DNA of 64,000 bases from CAYMCO01 sp964388955 (GCA_964388955.1 CAYMCO010000007.1:1-64000), one strand, 5' to 3'. Positions 15,786 to 25,008 are shown, counted from the first letter of the stretch. Numbers and translations are program-made. The notes: generated by a model from the letters alone, not told the origin.

Positions 15786-17798
15786 GTGCTCACTTCCCCA
15801 GAAAAGATCATATTTGCACTCGCCTCCCTGATCTCTGCATTTCTGGGATGGCGAGCAGGCGTGCGGATCGTAAGAGTCATCGGCCGGGGCACCGGCCGGC
15901 CGGACTGGCGAACCCTTCCCCGCCGAGCCCTGGCCGTTCTCTGGAAGATGCTCAGCTTCTCCCCGGTGTTCAAAGCGCGCTTCTGGCCTAGTCTTTTCCA
16001 CAACCTTGTGGCATGGGGGTTCATCTACTATCTGTCGGTCAACGCGGCGGACGTGCTGGCCGGGTTTGTGCCCGATTTCCACTTCTTGGGGGCGGGCCTG
16101 CCGGGGGATGTATACCGGTTGGGGGCCGATACCCTGAGCCTTGTCACCCTCGCGGGCATGATCGTGCTGCTGGTGCGCCGCTTTGGCACAAGGCCGGATT
16201 CACTGCGGGTGCGCGATACGACGCTGCTGCATCCCAAAGCCCGGCAGCGCATCGGGTGGGATTCGGCCATCGTGGGTGGTTTTATCCTAGCCCACGTAGG
16301 GGCGCGCTTTTTCGGGGAAAGCTTTTTGTTGGCGCTCCGGGGTCCCGACGCGTGGCAGCCTTTCGCGAGCGCACTGTCGCGGCTTTGGGCCCCTCGGGGC
16401 GCAGCCAGCCTGGTCGTCGCCAGGCACGCCGCATGGTGGGTGAGCCTCGGGTTGATCATGGCGTTCATCCCCTACTTCGCGATCTCCAAGCATGTCCATC
16501 TTATTGTGGCGCCGCTGAATTTCCTGCTCCGCCCGGAGAGGCGCTCGTTGGGCGAACTGCAGCCCCTGGATTTCGATGACGAGAGCGTCGAGCAGTTCGG
16601 CGCGGAGCGGCTCGAGGATCTCTCCTGGGCCTGGCTGATGGACGCCTATGCCTGCATTATGTGCAACCGGTGCCAAGATGCCTGCCCTGCCTATACAACC
16701 GGGAAAGTGCTCTCTCCGGCCGCCATGGAGATCAACAAGCGCTATCTGATCAACGAGCGGGCTGCCGCTCTGGCGGGGGGGAAGCCGACCGATCGGACCC
16801 TGCCGGAATCCGCCATCCCGAAGGAGGCGGTCTGGGGGTGCACCGCCTGCGGGGCGTGCGTGGAGATATGCCCCGTGGCGAATGAGCCCATGCACGACAT
16901 TATTGAGATTCGGCGCCACCTGGTGCTCATGGAAAACGACTTCCCGGAACAGTTGCAGACCGCGTATCGGGGCATGGAACGGGTCGCGAATCCATGGAAC
17001 GTCCCGCCGGAGAAGCGGCTCGACTGGGCACAGGGGCTGGAGGTGCCGACCGTCGATCAGAATCCGGGGGCGGAGTGGCTGTGGTGGGTGGGCTGCGCGC
17101 CGGCCACGGACCCGAAAGCTCGACAGACGGCGCGCGCCCTGGCGAAGATCCTGGCGTCTGCGGGTGTGGATTTTGCTGTGCTCGGGCCGCGTGAGAGGTG
17201 CACGGGCGATTCGGCCCGCCGCTCGGGCAATGAATACCTGTTTCACGAGCTGGCGGTCGGCAATGTGGAGATTCTGAATGATGTCGCTCCCGCGAAGATC
17301 TTCACGACTTGCCCGCATTGCCTGCATACCCTGACCAATGAGTACCCTGCTTTCGGTGGTGAGTATCAAGTGGTCCATCACACCCAGCTTCTCGCGTGGC
17401 TCGTCGACCGGGGACGCCTGCAGGTAAAGGCCGGGAATGGCGAGGCGCCAATCACGTTCCACGACCCCTGCTATCTCGGGCGAATGAACGGCATCCTTGA
17501 CGCGCCGCGGCAGGCCTTGCTGCGCACCGGCTCAACCATCCACGAGATGGCCAGGCGTGGGCCAGCATCCTTCTGCTGCGGCGCAGGCGGCGCACAGATG
17601 TGGAAGGAGGAGGAGTCCGGTCGTGAGCAGGTGAGCGAGAATCGCTACCGGGAGGCGCAAGCGACGGGCGCCTCCACGCTCGCGGTGGGATGCCCCTTCT
17701 GCAAGATCATGCTATCGGACGCTTCCGCCGCCGCCGGGGAAGAAACGGCAATTCCAGTCCGAGACGTGGCAGAAATCATCGCAGATTCCCTCGGGTAG
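15786..17798 (+). CDS. Membrane-bound HdrD-like (Fe-S)-binding oxidoreductase with NarI-like domain
   Basis: A 670-residue fusion. Residues about 1-260 hold five or so membrane helices like a NarI/HdrE cytochrome b subunit. About 285-370 form a dicluster ferredoxin with CIMCNRCQDACP and CTACGACVEICP, each a C-x2-C-x2-C-x3-CP motif. About 420-665 carry two cysteine-rich CCG domains of the HdrD/GlpC type (WVGCAPATD, TCPHCLHTL, HDPCYLGR, FCCGAGGA). Proteins of this design pass electrons between quinone and a soluble partner, often an acyl-CoA dehydrogenase/ETF or lactate system. The partner is not next to it; the next genes are the 2-oxoacid dehydrogenase complex. The GTG start follows GGAG by 7 nt. 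Confidence 0.88.
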   Translation: MLTSPEKIIFALASLISAFLGWRAGVRIVRVIGRGTGRPDWRTLPRRALAVLWKMLSFSPVFKARFWPSLFHNLVAWGFIYYLSVNAADVLAGFVPDFHFLGAGLPGDVYRLGADTLSLVTLAGMIVLLVRRFGTRPDSLRVRDTTLLHPKARQRIGWDSAIVGGFILAHVGARFFGESFLLALRGPDAWQPFASALSRLWAPRGAASLVVARHAAWWVSLGLIMAFIPYFAISKHVHLIVAPLNFLLRPERRSLGELQPLDFDDESVEQFGAERLEDLSWAWLMDAYACIMCNRCQDACPAYTTGKVLSPAAMEINKRYLINERAAALAGGKPTDRTLPESAIPKEAVWGCTACGACVEICPVANEPMHDIIEIRRHLVLMENDFPEQLQTAYRGMERVANPWNVPPEKRLDWAQGLEVPTVDQNPGAEWLWWVGCAPATDPKARQTARALAKILASAGVDFAVLGPRERCTGDSARRSGNEYLFHELAVGNVEILNDVAPAKIFTTCPHCLHTLTNEYPAFGGEYQVVHHTQLLAWLVDRGRLQVKAGNGEAPITFHDPCYLGRMNGILDAPRQALLRTGSTIHEMARRGPASFCCGAGGAQMWKEEESGREQVSENRYREAQATGASTLAVGCPFCKIMLSDASAAAGEETAIPVRDVAEIIADSLG

Positions 17799-17918
17799 GC
17801 GCGCCCTCCCCGGTGTGAACTGTGGGAGATGGTGAAGAACGACCCGCTCCGGCCGGGCGGCGGATTGGCTCTGCCCCTGGGGAGATCGCGGGTCGGATTG
17901 GGTTTGAGGAGGCTTGGT

Positions 17919-18902
17919 GTGGGATTGGAAGCGGATAAGCTTAGGGAGATGTATTGGATCATGCTGCTCGCCCGGCGGCTCGACGAACGCGCCTGGGTGC
18001 TCCATCGACAGGGAAAGATCGCCTTCCATATCTCCGGTATCGGACAGGAGGCCGCTCAGGTGGGCATGGCGTTCGCCTTGGAACGGGCCAAGGATTGGGT
18101 TGTGCCCTACTATCGCGATCTGGCGCTGATGCTGGGACTGGGGATGACGGCGGAGGACTTCGTCTTTGGATTGATGGGAAAGCGAAATGACCCCAGTTCC
18201 GGGGGGCGGCAGATGCCCAATCACTGGAGTTTGCGGAGGTCGAATGTGGTCAGCCAGTCCTCCCCGGTCGCTACGCAGACTACGCATGCCGCGGGGATCG
18301 GCCTGGGGATCAAGCTGCGCGGCGACGATGCCGTCGTGCTGACGACATCCGGAGAAGGATCCACCGCCCAGGGGGAGTGGTATGAGGGGGTGAATTGGGC
18401 GGCCGTGCACCAACTGCCGGTGATCTTCGTGGTCGAGAACAACTTCTACGCCATCTCCGTGCCGCAGCCCCGACAGATGGCGGTGAAGAATGTGGCCGAC
18501 AAAGCCAAGGGCCTGGGGCTGCCCGGTGTGGTCGTGGACGGGTTGGACCCGGAAGCTGTGTTTGCGGAGGTGAGCCGGGCGGTAGAACGAGCCCGCGCCG
18601 GCGAGGGGCCCACGCTCATCGAGGCCAAGGTCCTGCGGATGACGCCGCACTCGTCCGATGATGATGACCGCAGCTATCGGCCCTGGGAGGAAATCGAAAA
18701 GATGAAAGCGCGCGATCCGTTGAAGACATACCGGGAGCATCTTCTGGGGAGCGGCGTGCTGGATGATGAGCGGATAGCTCGGTTGGAGGATAAGGCTCGG
18801 GCGCAAGTGGACGAGGCCATCCGGGCCGGGGAATCGGCGCCCTACCCTGCGATCGAAGAGGCCGGAGGGCCGGTATTCGTCGAGGAGGCCGAGCGTGTCT
18901 GA
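17919..18902 (+). CDS. 2-oxoacid dehydrogenase E1 alpha subunit (pyruvate or branched-chain type)
   Basis: A 327-residue thiamine-diphosphate enzyme subunit. LREMYWIMLLARRLDERAW opens the family fold, HISGIGQEAAQVG and YYRDLALMLGLGMT follow, and the ThDP-Mg motif is GEGSTAQGEWYEGVN...VENN near residue 150. The frame is open from 17829, but that ATG abuts its Shine-Dalgarno. An AGGAGG at 17907-17912 lies 6 nt before an in-frame GTG at 17919, and the family N-terminus begins there, so I prefer 17919. It oxidatively decarboxylates the 2-oxoacid together with E1 beta, whose GTG start overlaps the end by 8 nt. It leads the E1a-E1b-E2-E3 set. Pyruvate versus branched-chain substrate is not settled by sequence alone. 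Confidence 0.9.
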   Translation: MGLEADKLREMYWIMLLARRLDERAWVLHRQGKIAFHISGIGQEAAQVGMAFALERAKDWVVPYYRDLALMLGLGMTAEDFVFGLMGKRNDPSSGGRQMPNHWSLRRSNVVSQSSPVATQTTHAAGIGLGIKLRGDDAVVLTTSGEGSTAQGEWYEGVNWAAVHQLPVIFVVENNFYAISVPQPRQMAVKNVADKAKGLGLPGVVVDGLDPEAVFAEVSRAVERARAGEGPTLIEAKVLRMTPHSSDDDDRSYRPWEEIEKMKARDPLKTYREHLLGSGVLDDERIARLEDKARAQVDEAIRAGESAPYPAIEEAGGPVFVEEAERV

Positions 18903-19878
18903 GGCGACATTGATCGATGGTATTCGCCAGGCCATGGATGAGGAACTGGCGGCCGACGAGCGCGTGTTCCTGATGGGAGAGGACGTGGGCGAAAGGGGCG
19001 GGGTGTTCCGGGCGACGCAGGGCTTGATCGAGAAATATGGCCCGGAGCGTGTAATCGATACCCCGCTGGCGGAGCTGTCCATCGTAGGAGTGGGAATCGG
19101 GGCGGCGCTGTACGGCATGCGGCCCATCTGCGAGATCCAGTTCGCCGACTTCATTCACCCGGCAGTGAACCAGATCATGAATGAGGCCGCCAAGATGTGT
19201 TATCGATCCAACGGGGAATGGACTGTGCCCATGGTGATCCGGGCGCCATACGGGGGCGGCATCGGCGGCGGGCTGTATCACTCGCAATCGGTGGAAGCCA
19301 TGTTCGCCCATGTACCCGGGCTGAAGGTGGTGATTCCCTCGACCCCATACGACGCCAAGGGGCTGCTGAAGAGCGCCATCCGTGATCCCAACCCCGTCGT
19401 TTACTTCGAACCCAAGAAGGGCTACCGGCTGATCCGGGGAGCGCTTCCCGAAGGGGAGGTGCTCGTCCCGCTGGGGGCGTGCAAGGTCGTGCGCCAGGGG
19501 AGCGACTTGAGCGTGTTCTCCTACGGCATGATGCAGCACTATTGCGTGATGGCGGCTGAGACCCTTGCCCAAGAGGGGATCGACGTCGAACTGGTGGACA
19601 TCCGCACCCTGGCGCCGCTCGACAAGGAGACTATTCTGGGGTCTGCCCGCAAGACTGGCAGGGCGTTGATCGTATATGAAGACAACTTGACGCTGGGATT
19701 CGGCGCAGAGATCGCGGCCATCATCGCCGATGAGGCGTTCACGGATCTGGATGCGCCGGTGAAACGCATGGCAGGCCCGGACATACCGGCAGTCCCCTAC
19801 AGCCACCCGCTGCAGGAATGGTTCATGCCAAACCCCGAAAAGATTGCGGGGGCGATGCGGGAATTGGCGGCTTTCTAA
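18895..19878 (+). CDS. 2-oxoacid dehydrogenase E1 beta subunit
   Basis: A 327-residue transketolase-like subunit, the family's usual length. It opens EATLIDGIRQAMDEELAADE, has FLMGEDVGERGGVFRATQGL, TPLAELSIVGVGIGAAL, and EIQFADFIHPAVNQIMNEAA. The C-terminal transketolase domain begins near residue 200 with LSVFSYGMM and ends EWFMPNPEKI. It pairs with E1 alpha in a heterotetramer. The GTG start lies inside the E1 alpha stop region (8-nt overlap), so the two are translationally coupled. Confidence 0.93.
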   Translation: MSEATLIDGIRQAMDEELAADERVFLMGEDVGERGGVFRATQGLIEKYGPERVIDTPLAELSIVGVGIGAALYGMRPICEIQFADFIHPAVNQIMNEAAKMCYRSNGEWTVPMVIRAPYGGGIGGGLYHSQSVEAMFAHVPGLKVVIPSTPYDAKGLLKSAIRDPNPVVYFEPKKGYRLIRGALPEGEVLVPLGACKVVRQGSDLSVFSYGMMQHYCVMAAETLAQEGIDVELVDIRTLAPLDKETILGSARKTGRALIVYEDNLTLGFGAEIAAIIADEAFTDLDAPVKRMAGPDIPAVPYSHPLQEWFMPNPEKIAGAMRELAAF

Positions 19879-20050
19879 TGCTCTGTTCACGATCATGACA
19901 GGTTCTTCGCCAGCGGTTGCAGAGGCGGGGCATGCTGCGCTCGAACAGACGATCCCAAAATGAAGTTGATGAAGCGCTCGTCGCGCCCCATTCGAGCAGG
20001 GAGCGACCGCGATGCGCTGGCATGTGCTGGAATGGAGGTGGAGATTCTCG

Positions 20051-21352
20051 ATGGCGACACGGGTAATCATGCCGCAATTGGGCGAGTCTGTGGTTGAAGG
20101 CACCGTCACCAAGTGGCTCAAAGAGGAGGGGGAGCGGGTCGAGGAGTATGAGGCCTTGGTGGAAATCAACACCGACAAGGTGGATACAGAGATTCCGGCG
20201 CCCGCGACCGGCACCCTGCTGAAACGCTACATCGCGGAGGGGGAGACGGTGGGCGCGGGAACTTTGCTGGCCGTGCTGGGGGAGCCCGGCGAAGAGGTCC
20301 CCGCGGTGGGGGTCGGGGAGGCCGAGGCGCCTACGGAGGCCGCGGTGCCGAGCGCGGTGAAAGCCGGGGGCAGGCGCGCTGTCCCTCCGGGTGGAAGGCA
20401 GGACCTGGGCTTCATTTCGCCGGTGGTGGCCCGCATCTCGGCTGAGCATGAAGTGGATCTGACCCAGGTCGAGGGCACCGGACGAGGCGGCCGCATCACA
20501 AAGAAGGACGTGCTGGCCTATATCGAAACGCGCGAAGCGGTGATGCCGGCGCCATGGGAACAGCCGGGGGCAGGCGAGCTGTTCCGCCCGTCGGAAGAGG
20601 TGCTCGCAGCGGCGGCGCCATCCGCGGAGCCCAGGGAGGATTGGAGGCCGGGTGGCCGCGTGCCCCTTGATCCGGTGCGGAGGACGATCGCCGCGCACAT
20701 GGTGCGATCGAAGCAGATCAGCCCGCACGTGACCACGGTGATGGAAGTGGATATGACGCGGGTTGTGGCGCACCGAGCGGCGCACAAGGCGATCTATGCG
20801 CGCGACAATATCAAGCTGAGCTTCACACCCTATTTTGTGATGGCGGCGGCTTCCGCTCTGCGGGATGTGCCGGTCGTGAACAGCTCGCTCCGGGAGGACG
20901 AGATCCATCTGCACGCTGAGGTGAATATCGGGGTGGCGGTGTCCCTGGGAGAGGCGGGGTTGATCGTGCCCGTGATCCGAGATGCGGATCGTGTCTCACT
21001 GCGCGGGCTGGCGGTGGCAGTCGAGGACCTGGCCGCGAGAGCCCGTTCAGGGAGTCTCGAGCACGAGGAGGTGATCGGGGGGACGTTCACCATCACCAAT
21101 CACGGGGTCGCTGGCTCACTGCTGGCCACGCCCATCATCAACCAGCCCCAAGCCGCCATCCTGGGGGTGGGCGCGATCCAGAAACGTGTGGTCGTGATGA
21201 CCACCACCGACGCGGACGGCCAGGCGCATGAGTCCATCGCTATCCGGCCAATGGCCTACCTCTCGTTGAGTTTCGACCACCGAATCATGGATGGTGCGAT
21301 GGCGGATCGCTTTCTCTCCAGGGTCATCGACCGGCTGCAGGCTTGGTCTTGA
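20051..21352 (+). CDS. Dihydrolipoamide acyltransferase, E2 of the 2-oxoacid dehydrogenase complex
   Basis: A 433-residue three-domain E2. The lipoyl domain is residues about 2-78 with Lys43 in EINTDKVDTEIPAPATG. The peripheral subunit-binding domain is about 119-155 (ISPVVARISAEHEVDLTQVEG, given only in part). The catalytic acyltransferase core is about 205-433 and has the His410/Asp414 pair in SFDHRIMDGAMA. The frame reaches back to 20012, but MATRVIMPQLGES is the standard start and GGAGGTGGAG precedes it. A 172-bp gap separates it from E1 beta, and it is followed 186 bp later by E3. One lipoyl domain is typical of branched-chain and Gram-positive type complexes. Confidence 0.94.
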   Translation: MATRVIMPQLGESVVEGTVTKWLKEEGERVEEYEALVEINTDKVDTEIPAPATGTLLKRYIAEGETVGAGTLLAVLGEPGEEVPAVGVGEAEAPTEAAVPSAVKAGGRRAVPPGGRQDLGFISPVVARISAEHEVDLTQVEGTGRGGRITKKDVLAYIETREAVMPAPWEQPGAGELFRPSEEVLAAAAPSAEPREDWRPGGRVPLDPVRRTIAAHMVRSKQISPHVTTVMEVDMTRVVAHRAAHKAIYARDNIKLSFTPYFVMAAASALRDVPVVNSSLREDEIHLHAEVNIGVAVSLGEAGLIVPVIRDADRVSLRGLAVAVEDLAARARSGSLEHEEVIGGTFTITNHGVAGSLLATPIINQPQAAILGVGAIQKRVVVMTTTDADGQAHESIAIRPMAYLSLSFDHRIMDGAMADRFLSRVIDRLQAWS

Positions 21353-21538
21353 AACCTGGCACTTATGGGAGGGGAAGAGAGAACGAGATGGCTGCTGCCC
21401 GCGCACACGGTTAGAATAGACTATATTCTGGTGAACAGCGATATCGAGGCGCAGCAGGAACCGCCGGCCGGCGAAGGCAGACCGTAATCCGGCGGGCGGG
21501 GCATGGGACGCTTCGGGGTTGTGGCAAGGAGGCCTGAA

Positions 21539-22930
21539 ATGGAATATGACGTCATCGTGATTGGCGGGGGCCCCGGGGGGTATGTGTGCGCCATCCGAGC
21601 TGCCCAGTTGGGAAAGCAAGTGGCCGTGGTCGAGGAGGAATTCATGGGGGGCGTTTGCCTGAACATCGGCTGCATCCCATCGAAAGCCCTGCTCAAGAAC
21701 GCAGAGGTGGCCCACACGCTTCGCGAGCGCGGAGACGAATTTGGATTTGAGGTTGAAGGCCTGAAGCTGGACTATGGGAAGGCGGTGTCGCGCAGCCGGC
21801 AGGTCTCCAGCCGTCTGGTGAAGGGGGTCGAGTTCTTGATGCGCAAGAACAAGATAGCGGTGCATCGAGGTCACGGCCGCATCGCTGGCCCGGGGGTGGT
21901 GATCGTCCGGGAGGAGGAGGGCGAGACGGAGCTTTCCGCCCCGGACATCGTTATCGCAACAGGCGCAAAGCCGGCCATGATCCCCGGCGTAGAAGTGGAC
22001 GGGGAGCGTGTGCTGACATATCGGGAGGCCATTCTCCAGGAGAAGCTCCCCAAGTCGGTGGTTATCGTGGGCGCGGGGCCGGTTGGCCTGGAGTTCGCCA
22101 CGATCTGGCACTCCTATGGGGTGCCGGTCACGATCCTGGAGATGCTGCCTCGCGTCGCCCCGCTGGAAGACGACGAGGTGAGCAAGGAACTGCGCAAGCA
22201 GTTTGAGCGGCGCGGAATCGAGGTGCGGACAGGGACCAAGGTGATCGGAATCGAAGCCTTGAAGACCAAGGTCAAAATCACCGTGGAAGCTGAAGGGGAG
22301 CAGGAGACGCTGGATGCAGATCAAACCTTGATCGGGATCGGTTTCAAGGCGAACACCCAAGGCCTGGGCTTGGAGGCCGCCGGCGTGGAACAGGATTCGC
22401 GGGGCTTTGTGGAAATCGATTCCCGCTTGGCCACTAACGCGAAAGGCTTTTGGGCCATCGGCGATGTGACCGGAAAGGCCATGCTGGCGCATGTGGCCAG
22501 CGCGATGGGCATCGTATGTGCGGAGAACATCGGCGGTGTGGAGACGGTCAAGCTGGATTACGGGATGATGCCGCGCGGCATCTACTGTCGCCCTCAAGTG
22601 GCCTCCTTCGGGATGACGAAGCAGGAAGCGGAAGAGCAGGGCTATGAGGTGACCATCGGTCGATTCCCATTCCAGGCCAACGGCAAGGCGCTCGCCCTCG
22701 GGGATTACGCTGGCTGGACGAAACTGGTCGTAGATGCGAAGTACGGAGAGATCCTGGGCGGGCACTTGATCGGTCCGGAGGTGACTGAACTGCTCCCGGA
22801 GCTTACGATCTCCCAGATGATGGAGCTCACCCCGGCCGAAATCGCCCGCAATGTGCACATGCATCCGACGCTCAGCGAGACCCTTGAGGAAGCCGCGCAT
22901 GACGCAGAGGGCCACTCGATCAACATCTAG
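21539..22930 (+). CDS. lpdA: Dihydrolipoamide dehydrogenase, E3
   Basis: A 463-residue flavoprotein disulfide reductase. The FAD Rossmann motif is DVIVIGGGPGGYVCAIRAAQ near residue 4, the redox disulfide is C-x4-C in GGVCLNIGCIPSKALL, and the NAD-binding GAGPVGLEFA is near 180. The second FAD motif is FWAIGDVTGKAMLAH near 305, and the dimer interface His-x4-Glu is in HMHPTLSETLEEA. It reoxidises the E2 lipoyl group with NAD. AAGGAGG before the ATG at 21539 sets the start rather than 21503. Confidence 0.96.
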   Translation: MEYDVIVIGGGPGGYVCAIRAAQLGKQVAVVEEEFMGGVCLNIGCIPSKALLKNAEVAHTLRERGDEFGFEVEGLKLDYGKAVSRSRQVSSRLVKGVEFLMRKNKIAVHRGHGRIAGPGVVIVREEEGETELSAPDIVIATGAKPAMIPGVEVDGERVLTYREAILQEKLPKSVVIVGAGPVGLEFATIWHSYGVPVTILEMLPRVAPLEDDEVSKELRKQFERRGIEVRTGTKVIGIEALKTKVKITVEAEGEQETLDADQTLIGIGFKANTQGLGLEAAGVEQDSRGFVEIDSRLATNAKGFWAIGDVTGKAMLAHVASAMGIVCAENIGGVETVKLDYGMMPRGIYCRPQVASFGMTKQEAEEQGYEVTIGRFPFQANGKALALGDYAGWTKLVVDAKYGEILGGHLIGPEVTELLPELTISQMMELTPAEIARNVHMHPTLSETLEEAAHDAEGHSINI

Positions 22931-22980
22931 TGGAACGCCCGGCGCCGCGCATCCGCGCCGGCTAAGTATGGGAGTACGGT

Positions 22981-24000
22981 ATGGGAGCAAACGAGAAAGC
23001 GCTGTCCAAGGTCCGCCAGGCGAAGAACGCGAATGTGACCACGATCATGAGCAAGCCCAACGTGGTGGGTGTGGGCACGGGGTACCGGCAGCGCAAAGGG
23101 GAGCTGACGGATGAGTTGTGTGTGCTGGCGCTGGTGGAGAGAAAAATACCTCGCGTGGCGTTGAAGGGGCACGAATTGGTTCCGCCCGAGGTCGATTCGG
23201 TTCCGACGGATGTCATTCAAGTCGGGCGGTTGACCGCCTTCCAGAGCCGCGCCGACCGCTGGCGCCCCGCTCCGGGAGGCGTGAGTATCGGCCACTTCCA
23301 AATCACCGCTGGCACGCTCGGCGCGCCGGTGCGGGACCGCGGCACCGGGGCCAAGCTGATTCTCTCCAACAATCATGTGCTGGCGAACATGAACGAGGCC
23401 CATCTCGGGGACCCGGTAGTTCAACCAGGGACGTTGGACGGGGGGCGGGAGGGCGTGGACACGATCGGCGTTCTGGAACGCTTTCATCCCATTGACTTCG
23501 GCAGCGCGCCGTCGACCTGCAGCCTGGCCGATCGGGTCGCGGCGATCGCCAATTGGATTGCGAGATTGATCGGATCCCGGCATCGTCTACAGGCTTTTCA
23601 GGAGAACACGCAGGCGCGAAATCTCATTGACGCGGCCGTGGCTCGTCCAATCGATGAGGCCTGGGTGGGGGATGAGATTCTGGAAATCGGGGTCCTGGTA
23701 GGCACCGTGCCCGCCGCCTTGGGAATGGGCGTGAGAAAATCCGGGCGAACCACCGGGCTGACCTCGGGTGAGGTGCGGGTGCTCGACGCGACGGTGACCA
23801 TCGACTATGGCGGGCGCAGCGCTCTCTTTGAGGATCAGATCCTGACCGGCCCCATGTCGGAGCCGGGCGACTCGGGTTCGGTGCTCGTTGCTTCGGATTC
23901 GAAGGACGCGGTCGGTTTGTTGTTCGCTGGTTCCCAGCAGTCCACGGTCTTCAATCCGATTGGCCGGGTGTTGGAGATCTTGGAGGTGGCGATCGGATGA
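22981..24000 (+). CDS. Trypsin-like serine protease with an N-terminal NVVGVG domain
   Basis: A 339-residue protein. Residues about 1-80 form a small domain with KPNVVGVGTGYRQRKGELTDE and VALKGHELVPPEVD...DVIQVGRL. Residues about 95-339 form a chymotrypsin-like fold with His132 in LILSNNHVLAN, Asp near 220 (NLIDAAVARP) and the nucleophile Ser298 in EPGDSGSVL. GVRKSGRTTGLTSGEV is a conserved strand pair. No signal peptide is seen, so it may act inside the cell. The next gene (overlap ATGA) encodes a free copy of the N-terminal domain, suggesting regulation or a complex. Substrate is unknown. Confidence 0.85.
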   Translation: MGANEKALSKVRQAKNANVTTIMSKPNVVGVGTGYRQRKGELTDELCVLALVERKIPRVALKGHELVPPEVDSVPTDVIQVGRLTAFQSRADRWRPAPGGVSIGHFQITAGTLGAPVRDRGTGAKLILSNNHVLANMNEAHLGDPVVQPGTLDGGREGVDTIGVLERFHPIDFGSAPSTCSLADRVAAIANWIARLIGSRHRLQAFQENTQARNLIDAAVARPIDEAWVGDEILEIGVLVGTVPAALGMGVRKSGRTTGLTSGEVRVLDATVTIDYGGRSALFEDQILTGPMSEPGDSGSVLVASDSKDAVGLLFAGSQQSTVFNPIGRVLEILEVAIG

Positions 24001-24290
24001 GCGAGAGCACTGAGTCCGGCGCAGGGCCCATCTCCCTGGCTCGTGCCAGGGCCGTGAAAAAGGCGTATGAGGAGCGATTGCTGGGCTATCCCAATGTGGT
24101 CGGAGTCGGCGTGGGGCGCACGGTGCGAGGCGGCCGTCTGACGGATGAGATCGGGCTGATCGTGCTGGTCCAGGCGAAGCGCCCCACTTCTCAACTGGCG
24201 GACCAAGAGCGCATCCCGACGGAGATCGAGGGGGTGCCGGTGGATGTGCAGGAGATCGGGAGACTGACCCCACACAGGCCGAGGCGCTAG
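23997..24290 (+). CDS. Free-standing copy of the protease N-terminal domain
   Basis: A 97-residue protein. Its GYPNVVGVGVGRTVRGGRLTDE and the following IPTEIEGVPVDVQEIGRLTP correspond block by block to residues about 22-80 of the preceding protease (KPNVVGVGTGY..., then VPTDVIQVGRLT). It lacks any protease domain. The ATG overlaps the protease stop by four bases, so the two are translated together. It might dock on, inhibit or target the protease, or simply be a split duplicate. The gene ends at the convergent UbiE gene with a 4-bp overlap. Confidence 0.75.
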   Translation: MSESTESGAGPISLARARAVKKAYEERLLGYPNVVGVGVGRTVRGGRLTDEIGLIVLVQAKRPTSQLADQERIPTEIEGVPVDVQEIGRLTPHRPRR

Positions 24291-24994
24291 CTCCCCTCGG
24301 GCTTGCGCGCGGAGTGGATGGCCACCGCGCCGAGGGTCATTCGTTCGAAACCGGCGTCCTCGAAGCCCGCTGCGCGCAACGCCTCGCAGACTGCCTCGGG
24401 GTGCAGGAATTCCCGGGTCGTCGCTGAAAGGTAGCGGTATGCGGGGGCATTCCCGGCCGCGAATCGGCCCAGCAGAGGGATGACGAGCCGTAGGTGCAGC
24501 CGGTGGAACCATCGGGTCAGGCCGCCTTCGGGAGGCGAACTCTCCAGAACGACGATTCTGCCTCCGGGCCTGAGCACCCGGCACTGCTCTCGAAGGGCAA
24601 TCCTGAGATGGCCCACATTGCGGATGAAGAAGCCCGAGAGAGCGCCATCGAAGGTCCCGGGGGCGAAGGGCAGCCGCTCGCCATCGGCCAGCAGCCAGGC
24701 CGGCCCTCCGCTGCTTGCTCTGCCCTGGGCAATGCGCAGCATCTGGGGGGTGAAATCAAGGCCGATGACGTGCGACTTGGGCGCCTGGCGGCGGATCCCC
24801 ATCGCCAGATCTCCTGTCCCCGTCCCTACGTCCAGGTAGCAGCCGCCATCCACCGGGGCCAAGACCTCCACTGTTCGCTTGCGCCAACGCACATCCTGCC
24901 CGAAAGTCATCAACCGGTTGAGCAGGTCGTAGTGCGGCGCGATCTCGCCGAACATGCGGCGAATTGCCCCAGGGGGTCTGCCTGTCTCCGCCAT
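24287..24994 (-). CDS. UbiE/MenG-type SAM-dependent methyltransferase
   Basis: A 235-residue enzyme of normal UbiE size. It starts GAIRRMFGEIAPHYDLLNRL, the family N-terminal signature. The SAM site is CYLDVGTGTGDLAMG near residue 52, followed by VIGLDFTPQMLRIA, LPFAPGTFDGALSGFFIRNV and the RVLRPGGRIVVLE strand. It would methylate a demethylmenaquinone-like quinone precursor. The frame continues upstream to 25249, but the ATG at 24994 fits the family. A -10 box TAGAAT lies 8 nt before it, so the mRNA may be leaderless. The last residues overlap the convergent protease-domain gene. Confidence 0.9.
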   Translation of the reverse strand: MAETGRPPGAIRRMFGEIAPHYDLLNRLMTFGQDVRWRKRTVEVLAPVDGGCYLDVGTGTGDLAMGIRRQAPKSHVIGLDFTPQMLRIAQGRASSGGPAWLLADGERLPFAPGTFDGALSGFFIRNVGHLRIALREQCRVLRPGGRIVVLESSPPEGGLTRWFHRLHLRLVIPLLGRFAAGNAPAYRYLSATTREFLHPEAVCEALRAAGFEDAGFERMTLGAVAIHSARKPEGS

Positions 24995-25002
24995 TGGCGC
25001 CC

Positions 25003-25008
25003 ATTCTA
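25003..25008 (-). promoter_or_regulatory. -10 box directly before the UbiE-type gene
   Basis: TAGAAT on the minus strand ends 8 nt before the ATG at 24994 and no Shine-Dalgarno fits between them. Transcription starting 6-7 nt downstream of the box would leave almost no leader. Confidence 0.5.

Noticed and set aside
21116..22990. 624-codon minus-strand frame opposite lpdA
   Set aside because: It is exactly antisense to a well-supported dihydrolipoamide dehydrogenase, Arg/His/Leu-rich, and arises from GC-rich codon bias. The same holds for 18616-20214 and 19823-20914.
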